From Bugula neritina (taxonomy: Eukaryota > Bryozoa > Gymnolaemata > Cheilostomatida > Bugulidae), in contig OZ037770.1 of assembly GCA_964035545.1 (NCBI GenBank), positions 7,516,527 through 7,580,526 of the forward strand: 64,000 nt of DNA, read 5' to 3'. A program made the translations under genes and the position numbers. How positions within the stretch are numbered: the stretch's first letter is position 1; every line of letters starts with the position of its first letter. The notes under the pieces were generated by a model. The model ran no database searches. It had not been told where the DNA came from and worked only from the letters and a program-made list of their open reading frames with translations. Shown here one piece after another: positions 1 to 11,580 of this stretch.

Positions 1-408
1 TGTAAGCTGTAGCTATACAGAGCAATTGAACATCTGCTTTAAACTGTGCGTTATACCTTTTGTGAATCACAAAACTCTGTTTACAAGTAAAGGTTGTGCT
101 ATACAATATGCAATTGTTTTACAAAATATTTGGTAGCATAGTTATCTTTAGTGGAAGGCACTTGTTGGCACTTGTCCCACAATTTTACTATTTACGTTAT
201 TGACGTCAAGTTTATGTGAACTTGTAATACTCACCAAATACTTGGAATAAAAACCTACAGTGTGATTATATTTTTATTGCTGTTTTTTTTTTTTATTGAA
301 TCCTTAAGGCTTCTATTAGGTCTTTTGCTTTAATGATGAACTGAGTACTCAGGTGTTGCATAAAGATTTAAAGTTTTGTTGGATGTGTTAAATTTGCTTC
401 TGTTTTAG

Positions 409-3400
409 ATTATGCAATGGTGAGCATGTGCCATGATACTGTGAGAGCAGTTGCATTGTTCGAGGGCTATATAGCTAGTCCTGGCTACCCATCCCAACCC
501 ACTTTGTCAGCTTCTAAAGGAGCCGGCAACACTTCTAGTTGGCCAGAAGTTGTCTGCTCCTGTCAAATCAGCTCCCTTTCCCCAAACACCCGGTTACAGT
601 TGCTCTTGATTGAAGTGCCTAGTTCCAAACGGGTAGGCTATCCTTTCTGTCTCACAATTTGAAACTAATTTTGCTGAGCATATTTTGTGCTTTACGGAGA
701 TTTTAAATGAAAATCTGCACTACATTTCTTTTGTTTCTATATTTGAATTGGTGCTCCAATAAAACTACTCTAAAGTCTAAATAGATAATGCAGTCATATA
801 AACATAAACAATAATGGCCAACATTTAGTTGTTGCTCTCTGTTTGTTTCTACTCTCTCACTCTGAATTAATTATTATTAATGTTTAATTTAAATTAAAAA
901 GGCATTACACAATAAGCTGCACTTCAGTAGTATGTTATAGCTGATTATTATATTAATTCATAATGATTTTATTCACACACAAATTATGTGGTTATGATTG
1001 ATTGACCTGCCTCCATACACTTCATCAGTGCAAAGAGCTCTCCCAGTGTTTAAATCCTGCATGTTTCATTCACTGAAATATAAACCTCTAAGGAGTTATA
1101 TACTGAGTTATGTTTCAGTGACTTGAGTTGTATGGAGCTGTTCCCATTAATAGAATCATATGTAAGAATAATACCCAAAGTTCCTGCATATTTCTATTAC
1201 AACAGTTCAGTAACTACACTGCACCCATGTCTTAAATAGACACTTGCACTCAAACAATAGGTAGAGTATCATTTGCAGTGATTTAGGTTGTCAAAAGAAG
1301 ATTATTTTATTAAAATGATATTTTGGTCATACTGTATTGGGTTAACTTACACAGTGAGACCAACCTTTGGTCACTCAACTATTATGAGTCATTAATGAGT
1401 CACTGGTCAATAATCTATTTCACAGCCCCTTGCATTTAGCCTATGTATAAAGTATTACAGCTTGCATTGCTTTGAAGGCAGTCATAATAACATATCACTT
1501 TTGGGTTTCAAATAATAGGGCTATAGCTCTCATACCAATGGGTGTGAGTAATGCAAAGGATTAGCAATATTAAAATATACTCTTTTATTTAATAATGTTA
1601 TTATTGTTTAATTCTATACATGTGTATACACGTGTATACATGTGTATACATGTGTATACACGTGTATACATGTGTATACATGTATACATGTGTATACATG
1701 TGTATACATGTATACATGTGTATACATGTGTATACATGTGTATACATGTGTATACACATGTATACACATGTATACATGTATACACATGTATACACGTGTA
1801 TACACATGTATACACATGTATACACGTGTATACACATGTATACACATGTATACACATGTATACATGTGTATACATGTGTATACATGTGACAGTGCCAGCA
1901 GAACAATTAATTGCCTGCCCCTTCAAAGTAATTACATCCCATACTAATTTTAATTGTATCAACACATCTGTCACCCAGTCTATTTGCTGTAACCTGACAT
2001 TCTCATGGTTTGCTCATATTCTGAGAACTTGGCTACTTTCTGAGGGTGGTTAACTGTGGTGGTTTTGAATAGTAATCTGATTTCTTAGCCTGTGTGTTAT
2101 TGGCTAAGTAGTTAGTTAAACTAGGAGCAAGTGTTTATTTGCCCTTTGTTGTTATTGGATACATAAACTACTCATGCAGCACAAGACACCAGAGTGTTCT
2201 CAAACCTGTTTTACACAGACATTTCAGAAGAGAGACGTTATGTTGAAATTAAGAAATCTCGTAGGATAGAATTAACTGCTTTAATTGTTAATGTAGGCAA
2301 TTGAACAAAAGCTTTTCTTTAAATGAACAATTAATGCTTAGTATACATGTTCAAATATGTCATAAATATGTTTTGAGACTGAATATTTTCTTATTTTAAA
2401 AGGAAAGAACTACAAAACTAAGTTAATGTTTCAATACTACGTAGTCGAAGTCAGATACTAGCAATCAGCCAACAAATATATAAATAATATTTTTCTAAAC
2501 TATTAGCCCAGAAAGTTGCTACCTGTATTACCTACTGTGTATTCACATTGTGGCTCAATAATTATAACCTAAGAAGTTGTCTTTGCGCTAATCAAATAAT
2601 CAAATCAGTTTTGTATGCCAGCTAAATTCTAGTTATTTAAATTAATAAATATTGCTTAATTTTTATATTTGCATTTTATTTACACTCTGGTTATAGGTCT
2701 GCACTGTCATACATACACTCTGTAAGTCTACACTGTGACACTTACACTATGTAGGTCTACACTGTGACACTTACACTATGTAGGTATACACTGTGACACT
2801 TACACTCTGTAGGTATACACTGTCATACATACATTCTGTAGGTATACACTGTGACACTTACACTCTGTAGGTATACACTGTCATACGTACACTCTGTAGG
2901 TATACACTATCATACATACACTCTGTAGGTATACACTGTCATACTTACACTCTGTAGGTATACTTGCAGGTTAAGCTAGCAGATGGTAATGGCACTAGAT
3001 ATTTATGTCTCAATAGAACCCAGAAAAGCTGTATGAATGATCTGTACGTCACATCCTATCCCACTGTCAACATCACATACAAGCCTCTTCATATTTATAA
3101 TTCCAAGTTTCTGTTGCAGTACAGTACAGGTGAGTGAGAGGTCATTGAGAATTGAGTATTTTGTAATTTAGTAGATATGACCGCTGCCTGCAGTGCATAT
3201 TGTTTATTTGTAGTCCATTTTATGCTCACTGTGTATTATACTTTTTGAGAGTTATTCTATCTTATACCCTCTGTAAGTTATCCTATCTCTCACTTTCTAA
3301 GAATTATCATATCTCGTACTCTCCAAAAGCCATCATATCCAGTACTCTCTAAGAGTTATCCTATCTCGTACTCTCTAAGAGTTATCTTATCCTGTACTCT

Positions 3401-6400
3401 CTAGGAGTTATTCTATCTCGTACTCTCTAGGATTTATCATATATTTTACTCTAAACATTAATATAGATTCCCAAGTATTTTATTTTACCTAAACTTTGCT
3501 AAAATACACAGCTAACACCATATTCTCTGAGCACTAGTAAAGATGTGGCCGGGAATATAATGAACCTAAATCATGTTTATTTTACCACAATGTCAACTAT
3601 CAAGTAGCCATAGTTCTAATATACATGATACTACATTGTAGTCGGCCAAAGGAGTAGGGCGAGGGTTGTCTGCTCAAAGACATGGAACATCCCAGTGAGC
3701 TCACCCACATTGAAATCACACCCCACGTCCCCTGGTAATACTGATGAAGTACCAGGTTTGTATTCAGTAATACAGACTAAGACTAGTGTTGCTGATGATA
3801 GAACTTACTCATTAGGCACACAGTTATGCCAACAAGATATAGGAATTTCTCAAGTCCTAGCAATTTTCAGCAGTGCATTCCCTGCTGCTTGGAATTAAAT
3901 AAGTAAAAAATGTGAAAAAATTAACATAAAAAGGAGCTGAATGATGACCAATTGAAGCATGCAGAAAATTTAGTATATATCATGGAGGCTGTTCACAGTA
4001 GTAGGGGAAGGGGTGGTGAGTCTCACAACCCCTTCCCCCCATCTATCCAGAGTGAAGACACTCAGACTAAGCAGCTGAATTTAGGGTTGTCAAATTTCAT
4101 TCAGCTTGTAAGGAAACTATGTTCTTAGTTAACATTTATTGGTAACTTAAAAGGTGTAAAATATGTTATACTGTGACATGTTATACTGTGACATGTTATA
4201 CTGTGACACGTTGTACTGTGACATGTTATACTGTGACATGTTGTACTGTGACATGTTATACTGTGACATGTTGTACTGTGACATGTTATACTGTGACATG
4301 TTGTACTGTGACGTGTTATACTGTGGCATGTTGTACTGTGACATGTACTGTGACATGTTATACTGTGACATGTTCCTATATTTTTTCTCATTATCAGAGG
4401 AGCAGCTTGAAGGTTGCCTAGTTACTTGTATTATTTTTAAGTTTTGCAAGCCCTAATAATTGTTTTACGTATATTTTTAGTGGAAACTTTTAGTTTAGAA
4501 GCTAAAGTAGGTGTCCTTACAGCAGCAGTCTTCCTGGTGATTTGCATTCTATTTACAGTAATATGCAGGTATGTTATATAGAGTATAATTTATATTATAT
4601 ACAGTATATGCACATATGCTATATACAGTATAATTCATATTATATACCACTGTATAACTCTAACCGCTGTATACAGGCATTTCTATGATGTAGATGCTGG
4701 ATCCGCCATAAAGAAGGCACTTTTCCTCCATTTGAAACCTACGTGAGAAATAAAACTGCAATGTGCAGTGATGAGTATGCTACTATACGTAAGTATACAG
4801 TGATGAGTATGCTACTATACGTAAGTATACAGTGATGAGTATGTTACTATACGTAAGTATACAGTGATGAGTATGGTACTATACGTAAGTATACAGTGAT
4901 GAGTATGATACTATACGTAAGTATACAGTGATGAGTATGATACTATACGTAAGTATACAGTGATGAGTATGATACTATACGTAAGTATACAGTGATGAGT
5001 ATGATACTATACGTAAGTATACAGTGATGAGTATGATACTATACGTAAGTATACAGTGATGAGTATGATACTATACGTAAGTATACAGTGATGAGTATGA
5101 TACTATACGTAAGTATACAGTGATGAGTATGATATTATACGTAAGTATACAGTGATGAGTATGATACTATACGTAAGTATACAGTGATGAGTATGATACT
5201 ATACGTAAGTATACAGTGATGAGTATGGTATTATACGTAAGTATACAGTGATGAGTATGATACTATACGTAAGTATACAGTGATGAGTATGATACTATAC
5301 GTAAGTATACAGTGATGAGTATGATACTATACGTAAGTATACAGTGATGAGTATGATACTATATGTAAGTATACAGTGATGAGTATGATACTATAAGTAA
5401 GTATACAGTGATGAGTATGATACTATACGTAAGTATACAGTGATGAGTATGATACTATACGTAAGTATACAGTGATGAGTATGGTATTATACGTAAGTAT
5501 ACAGTGATGAGTATGATACTATACGTAAGTATACAGTGATGAGTATGATACTATACGTAAGTATACAGTGATGAGTATGATACTATACGTAAGTATACAG
5601 TGATGAGTATGGTACTATACGTAAGTATACAGTGATGAGTATGATACTATACGTAAGTATACAGTGATGAGTATGATACTATAAGTAAGTATACAGTGAT
5701 GAGTATGATACTATACGTAAGTATACAGTGATGAGTATGATACTATACGTAAGTATACAGTGATGAGTATGGTATTATACGTAAGTATACAGTGATGAGT
5801 ATGATACTATACGTAAGTATACAGTGATGAGTATGATACTATACGTAAGTATACAGTGATGAGTATGATACTATACGTAAGTATACAGTGATGAGTATGA
5901 TACTATACGTAAGTATACAGTGATGAGTATGATACTATACGTAAGTATACAGTGATGAGTATGATACTATACGTAAGTATACAGTGATGAGTATGATACT
6001 ATATGTAAGTATACAGTGATGAGTATGATACTATAAGTAAGTATACAGTGATGAGTATGATACTATACGTAAGTATACAGTGATGAGTATGATACTATAC
6101 GTAAGTATACAGTGATGAGTATGATACTATACGTAAGTATACAGTGATGAGTATGATACTATACGTAAGTATACAGTGATGAGTATGATACTATACGTAA
6201 GTATACAGTGATGAGTATGTTACTATACGTAAGTATACAGTGATGAGTATGGTACTATACGTAAGTATACAGTGATGAGTATGATACTATACGTAAGTAT
6301 ACAGTGATGAGTATGATACTATACGTAAGTATACAGTGATGAGTATGGTACTATACGTAAGTATACAGTGATGAGTATGATACTATACGTATATGTAAGT

Positions 6401-8630
6401 ATACAGCATTCAGCCTGCAGCTGTATTCATACACTCATTTACTGTTCAATTATAGCATTTAGATTTGTAAATTATAAGCACTGTGCACTGCAGGGTTGGG
6501 GTAATTGTAATTGGTTGTAATTAATTACATTTTTTCAAGTAATTGAATGTAATTTGTAATTGATGTATGAAAATGTAATTATAACTAATTACCTTGCTAA
6601 TGTAATTGAATTTTACATTTACTTTATAAATACTTAACAATTACTTCAAATTTTAAAATTCATATTTTTCCTGCCTTGCCTACTGTTTAATAAAAAGTTT
6701 AAATTAATTTAATGTCGTATTTATCACCCCATTCGTTACTGCCGAGAACAAGGAAGGTTTTCCGTTGTCCAAATTGCTCCTGGTAGTTGGATTCCAGAAG
6801 TGAGATTATATAACTTTTATTTGTCTCTTGTGAAAACAAAAGTAATTGTAATTGTAATTAATTACATTTATTTCAATTGTAATTGAAAAATTCTCATATA
6901 ATAGTAATTGTAATTAATTACATTCATATGTAATTGATCCCAACCCTGCAGTGAGTGTGAAGCCTTTCAGTTACTAGTAGCTGTTCTACTGAAAGTTTAG
7001 CCGTGGTAACTGGAGTCAGTATCTTGCTTGTAAAATATAGCCCGAGTTCTTGGACCTAGTTTACCCTAAATAAAAGTCATGCCAGTACCAAAGGACTTGA
7101 GAGCTAAGGCCAAATTTAAATAATGTAAAATATGGGAAATTGTTCCAACTCGTAATGGTAACTGACTACCTGTGATAAAGTGAAGATAATTTAACCAAAT
7201 CTTTGAGGTGATGAGACATCTTACAACATGAGCTGAGCTTTTAGCATTGAAACTGGCACTTAGCAAAGAGATGCGTGTTTACTCTTGCAAATGCAGGTGC
7301 TGCAATATACTGATTTTAACGTAGGAGTCCAAGGTTTGTGCATAACTTACCTAATGTAAGTATATAATTTAATATACATGTATAACTTGGTATATTAGTT
7401 AGTGTATATGTATAAGCTAGTGTAGATGTAGATGCACGTTTTACCTTTCTTGTGTACTGTGTTGATATATCATATGATGTGTACCACATGTTACAGGTGT
7501 TAACAGTAGTCCATATAGCCATGTGTATGATGAAACCTTCTCACCTCATCTTCCGTCTGATAAATCTACAGCGAGACAGCTGTACTCTGTTCGAGGGAGT
7601 GAGGCTAGTGGAATATATGAATCAATTGAACATCTAGACAGACGGTCACGGTGAGAGCATTGTAGTAACCAGTATTTAATAAATCAACTGTTTTGTTGTA
7701 TTTTAAACTTACGGCAAATGTGCTGCACATGCCTTTTGGGTTTCTCAAATGTCATTTGTATTTAAGTTCTGAATTAGTAGCAATAGCCAGCAGTCGGTTT
7801 TAGAGAAAAAATATATGACCTAATTTCGAAGCCTAATTTTTTCTTCCTAAAGTGAGGGAAAATTAAATATAGCTTGCATTTCTGAAAATAGATGCACTTC
7901 TACGAACAATGCTAGAAGTTGGATATTGTGCTTGTAAACTGTGACCTGCCTGTACCAGCTGATTGCTTCTTCAAACCTGGTGTTGGTTGAGATGTTGATC
8001 AACAGCTCTGTTACTAGTTTGGCTAATTTTACCTGTTGTTTTATAAGATAGACAATATGTGATTTTAAGTGGAATTCAATTCTATTTTATTAAGATTTTT
8101 ATAATGTTTGTCAATTGCGTGATACAAGTTTAAACATTAGGCTTCTAGTATAATGGGAAGTGACAAATAATGCTTAGATGGTGACAGATTGCAGCAATGA
8201 CATAGCAAAGCATGTTGTAGTAGAAAGTAGAAGATCGGTTGCATTGCTAATATATCCTGTAATCTGTTATAGATTCAGTGAGATGAAGAAATCTGGTTCA
8301 ATGCCTAACAAACCGCCTCCACCTATTCCTCGGAATGCTTCAAATAAGCTGCCGGTGGCTTCTGCTGTTGCTGTCGATACTGATTTTAGTCACAGCTGCT
8401 CATCTCTCGGGGTATCTCTAGACAGCATGCCAACTATCGATATGGATTTTTCTGACCTGCTAAGAGAAACTAAAGAAAAGTTTACTGCACAAATGTGCAA
8501 TGAAACACCCAGTATAACTTATGATGTACCTGTGAATGAAGTAGAGTATATGATACCTGCCCAGTTAGCCAACTCTCAACATACCAACTCTTCAACAAAC
8601 CAACTTTCAACAGACACTGTTGGGATTTAA
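409..8630 (+). CDS. Type I membrane receptor, CUB-like ectodomain, tyrosine-rich tail (3' seven exons)
   Basis: Exons 409-632, 2970-3129, 3642-3755, 4481-4568, 4694-4788, 7497-7650 and 8273-8630 (stop) join with matching phases into about 396 residues; the N-terminus lies upstream of the window. Exons 1-2 look like a CUB domain: a GYIASPGYP start, a paired-Cys CSC segment, hydrophobic strands, and a closing KFLLQYSTG. Exon 3 is a Ser/Pro/Thr-rich stalk. Exon 4 encodes one membrane helix (VGVLTAAVFLVICILFTVIC), followed by basic RCWIRHK. The cytoplasmic tail has several tyrosines in signalling-like contexts (DEYATI, SPYSHV, VYDET, LYSV, IYESI, TYDVP, EYMIP) and a PPPPIPR stretch that fits an SH3 ligand. 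SPYSHV matches the ITIM consensus and YDVP resembles a Crk-type SH2 site. A cell-surface signalling or adhesion role is inference; I cannot name an orthologue. The last exon is followed by AATAAA at 9071. Confidence 0.8.
1615..1888. repeat. Alternating purine-pyrimidine TGTATACA-type array
   Basis: A 274-bp run built from ATGTGTATAC, ATGTATAC and ACGTGTATAC blocks, in the intron after exon 409-632. Pyrimidine and purine alternate without a break across the whole run, and much of it is locally self-complementary. The open frames across it on both strands are repeat artefacts. Confidence 0.9.
2694..2965 (+). repeat. Minisatellite of about 29 bp abutting a splice acceptor
   Basis: About nine imperfect copies of a unit containing GTATACACTGTCATAC and TACACTCTGTAG. 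The array ends a few bases before the acceptor of exon 2970-3129 (TACTTGCAG|GTT). Each unit contains TACACTCTGTAG|GTATAC, itself similar to a 3' splice site. Confidence 0.85.
3226..3445 (+). repeat. Irregular 24-26 bp minisatellite
   Basis: Roughly eight diverged copies of a unit containing CTCTCTAAGAGTTATCCTAT, in the intron between exons 2970-3129 and 3642-3755. Confidence 0.8.
4162..4377 (+). repeat. 15-bp minisatellite ATGTTATACTGTGAC
   Basis: About 14 copies with A/G variation at the sixth position, in the intron before the transmembrane exon. The frames through it (MLYCD, MSQYN type) are artefacts of the 15-bp period. Confidence 0.9.
4766..6397 (+). repeat. 51-unit, 32-bp minisatellite carrying a splice donor in every unit
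   Basis: Units start every 32 bp from 4766 to 6366 with no length change until a 4-base insertion in the last one. The first unit straddles the real end of exon 4694-4788: it includes the last 23 exon bases and the donor TATAC|GTAAGT. All later units repeat this exon end plus donor. Sequence variants lie mainly in the exon-derived half (GATACT, GGTACT, GGTATT, GCTACT, GTTACT); GTAAGT is kept in every unit I read. Variants recur at 8- and 9-unit spacing, which suggests block duplication. Confidence 0.97.
6486..6953. mobile_element. Non-autonomous DNA transposon (MITE), hAT-like termini
   Basis: The ends are inverted copies: CACTGCAGGGTTGGG at 6486 and its complement at 6939-6953. The inside is rich in GTAATTGTAATTAATTACATT motifs, themselves palindromic, and has no coding sequence. 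CAGGGTTGGG ends are typical of hAT-derived MITEs; I did not find a convincing target-site duplication. Confidence 0.65.
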
Positions 8631-9100
8631 GGACTACCAGCTACTACAAAACTCTCTCCTAAATTTTTTAGTTTCTTATAGCCTATATCTACGCAGTGAA
8701 AGCCAATCAATATGAAAGCCTGCAGTACCAAAGTTGTGACGGCCACAAGTGACAGAGTCTCTTCTTTTCATATTATTTTGACATTAGAGGTTGCATCTCC
8801 TAAAGTTGAAAGATTCTTTGTCTAGAGCTCAAGCTTTGTTGATATAGTCCAAATTTAGAAACTTGGGCTATGATATCGGTGGCACCCAGTCGCAGTATTA
8901 GTTCTCTGGATAATTGACCATTGAGGATGAACCCACATCATATCTATCTGATGTTATTCTTCCACCTGTGAACTTGCACTACATTTTCACATTCATAACT
9001 TATTGTTTGTCTAAACACACTAGATATCTCAGCTATTCTTCCCATAATGTGACTGCAATGATTATTGTGTAATAAATATATTGTCTATATTTTTGTATAT
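8631..9100 (+). other. 3' UTR of the CUB-like receptor gene
   Basis: No open frame follows the stop. A canonical AATAAA lies at 9071-9076, about 440 bases downstream, so the transcript probably ends near 9090-9100. Confidence 0.5.
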
Positions 9101-11478
9101 AACATATTATGACAATAAGTTGTTTTCAGCATTGAAGTTTTATGTACAAATGTTTTGATATTGTCAATATAACTGTTATAGTTTGAACTTGCAACTATTT
9201 AGTATATTAACTTACACAGTGTAAACTAGTACCTAGAATATGATATTATAGTGAAATTGTATGCTTCTACCTCATAGTGACACTGTGTCGACAGAGAACT
9301 GTAACATTACACATACTTATACGTAACTATGTTTCTCTACTTTCGAATACAATGCAGTGTCGCACTACTAGAAATTTTTAGCTGTTATTTCCTTTGTTAT
9401 GCAAACATATTTTGGTCTGGCAAAAATATCTTTTCAAGTCTTAATATAAATTACTTTTAAGTACAGAAAAACAATTTGGTTGATTAGAGATTATAATAAT
9501 ATAAGAAAGAACTTTTATTCAGGCATCTGAATGTGCTTCCTAGAGCTTAACTCAACTCTTTCAATTGACATGGAAAGTGTCCGCATATATGATCAACCAT
9601 TAAAACTGAACTTTAACAGGCTCTGGGCTATATCATTTAATATTTATAGGAGTTGATTAACATATAGGGCTGTCCAACAGGGAGCCCCAGGGTCGCATAC
9701 AGCCTCCAGTCTACGTATATGTGGCCCTAAAATGCATTACAAATTTATGTTGCACATGTGAATTAGAGTGGAAAAACCACTTTTTAAAATATTTTGTCTT
9801 ATTTATATACATACTTGAAAAGTCATATATGCAGCCTGCAGTAATTATCGGGACTTCATTGCGTAATGATTAATAGGAATTTAGAATGAAGTAATTTAAA
9901 AAATGCTGATGCTGTAGCATTCAGCTGAAGCTAAATTTTACAATGTGACCCTTGCCACCAGAATGTCCCATTTTAGTGGTGACCTCGCTCTGAATAGGTT
10001 AGACACCGCTGGACTCTAACATTTGTACCCTAAGCTTTCAATGTAACACCTAATGTTGACTTGCATGGCTAATCTAACAAGAAACTGCCAATCTACATAG
10101 AAATCTCCATAACTGACTGCCTTGTTGAATTGCTTATTAATTACACCAAAGTGATTAATAAGCTATTAAATTTGTTTTTAATAGTTGAAGCAATTTTTTC
10201 CTGGTATAAGTTTAAGCAAACTATAGTCACAATAAATAAATTATTTTATTGATCAAGTATAATTATAGATCTTTATAACTACCTAATTAAAATCTAAATT
10301 CATATGTAAAGGTTTATGATTTGGCAAAATAAAAACCGCAGCATAATTTTTTTAAAGGTTTTGTATTATGTAAGTATTTAGTTGTAAATTTGATTCTCAA
10401 GTAATTGTTTGACTTTAAATAATTACTGAACAAATTCTATTATAACATTGTGACTATAGGAATTGAATGGTTTATATAATATTAATACTGCATTAATTTA
10501 AAGTCCAGTTAACATTTCATTTAATATAATACAAGTTTGCTAAAGGATAATGCTAATCAGTTTATATCAAAAGTGGTCTTCAAACGATGCAGTATAGTTG
10601 AGATGATATTAGCTCCTAGATTGTGAAGAGTTATAACAAACTTTTTGTTTGATCTTTTCATGACTTTATGGCAAGATTGAGTGTGAATGGGCTGCGATAA
10701 TTTCTATGTTTTATACACTTTGTTGGTAAACAAAATTACTAGTATATTATAGTATAGTGCGCTTGTTGCTAGCATGTATATAATGTATGTTACCAGCAAA
10801 CTTATGCCTTTATTTATAATTACAAAAGCTGTAGTTTTTATGACATAATGATACATGCAAAGTTGACTTGCAGTAACTAAGTCAAAGGTATTCTCAGTAA
10901 AAGTAAATATAAAAATTACTCTATATAATCTTTGCCTTTTGCAAACAACACTGTATTGAGTTTGTCAGCTTTTAATGCATCAGGCAGATTTGAAGGTTTT
11001 AACTCAACTGCTTTATAAATGCATTTATGTTATTTTTGTCAAAGTTTTGAGGATATCAACCTTAACTGCAAAAACATTTTTTTTAATTTTTCCAAAAGCA
11101 TATGCGAATAAACTTGAGGTATTTTAGCAAATTGCTAGATATTGTACCTTAAAAATTTGATTTTAGTAATATATAAATTCAACCTATTCCTAGCACTAAA
11201 TATAAAATTCTTGATTACTACCATCATGCATAGTTTTACCAACCATTGAAAAACCAGATTGTTGAAATGTCAAGAAAAAGCAACTCTCAACCTGTTAATG
11301 CAGGATGACTGCAACAGCTTATGCTACATTGCAACCTATTGTGCTCATTTTTTCATGCATATTTCTGTGAATAGAGCTTACAATATGACCAGTTATAAGC
11401 AGGCATTGCCATGTATTGAAAGACATTCAATGCCTGGGGTCAATGCCTAGGTGCGCAGGTTCAGCACTCATACCTTGC
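9101..11478. other. Intergenic region between two receptor genes
   Basis: AT-rich sequence between the receptor 3' end and the TATA box of the next gene. Apart from the hAT-like remnant at 9666-10012 I see no gene, RNA or ordered repeat. Confidence 0.6.
9666..10012. mobile_element. Degenerate hAT-type non-autonomous element
   Basis: Starts with AGGGCTGTCCAAC and ends with GGTTAGACACCGCTG, imperfect inverted ends of hAT type. The GGTCGCATACAGCC and TGTGGCCC segments after the left end resemble the G/C-rich subterminal zones of such elements. No coding capacity. Confidence 0.45.
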
Positions 11479-11486
11479 TATATAAA
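11479..11486 (+). promoter_or_regulatory. Putative TATA box of the second receptor gene
   Basis: TATATAAAG lies about 100 bases upstream of the ATG at 11581, in a suitable position for a start site near 11510. Support is position and consensus only. Confidence 0.5.
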
Positions 11487-11580
11487 GCGTAGTATAGCGT
11501 ACAGTAGTGACATCAGTGTGTGGTAGTGATATCTGTATAGGAGTATCTATTGCTGTTTGTGTGGTACAGGATTGGTGAGA

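Noticed and set aside
4766-6397. CRISPR-like array of evenly spaced repeats
   Set aside because: Units are contiguous 32-bp tandem copies with no unique spacers, in an animal intron.
8178-8272. Upstream ATG extension of the final receptor exon
   Set aside because: Phase from the preceding exon and the GTTATAG acceptor place the exon start at 8273; the upstream part is intron.
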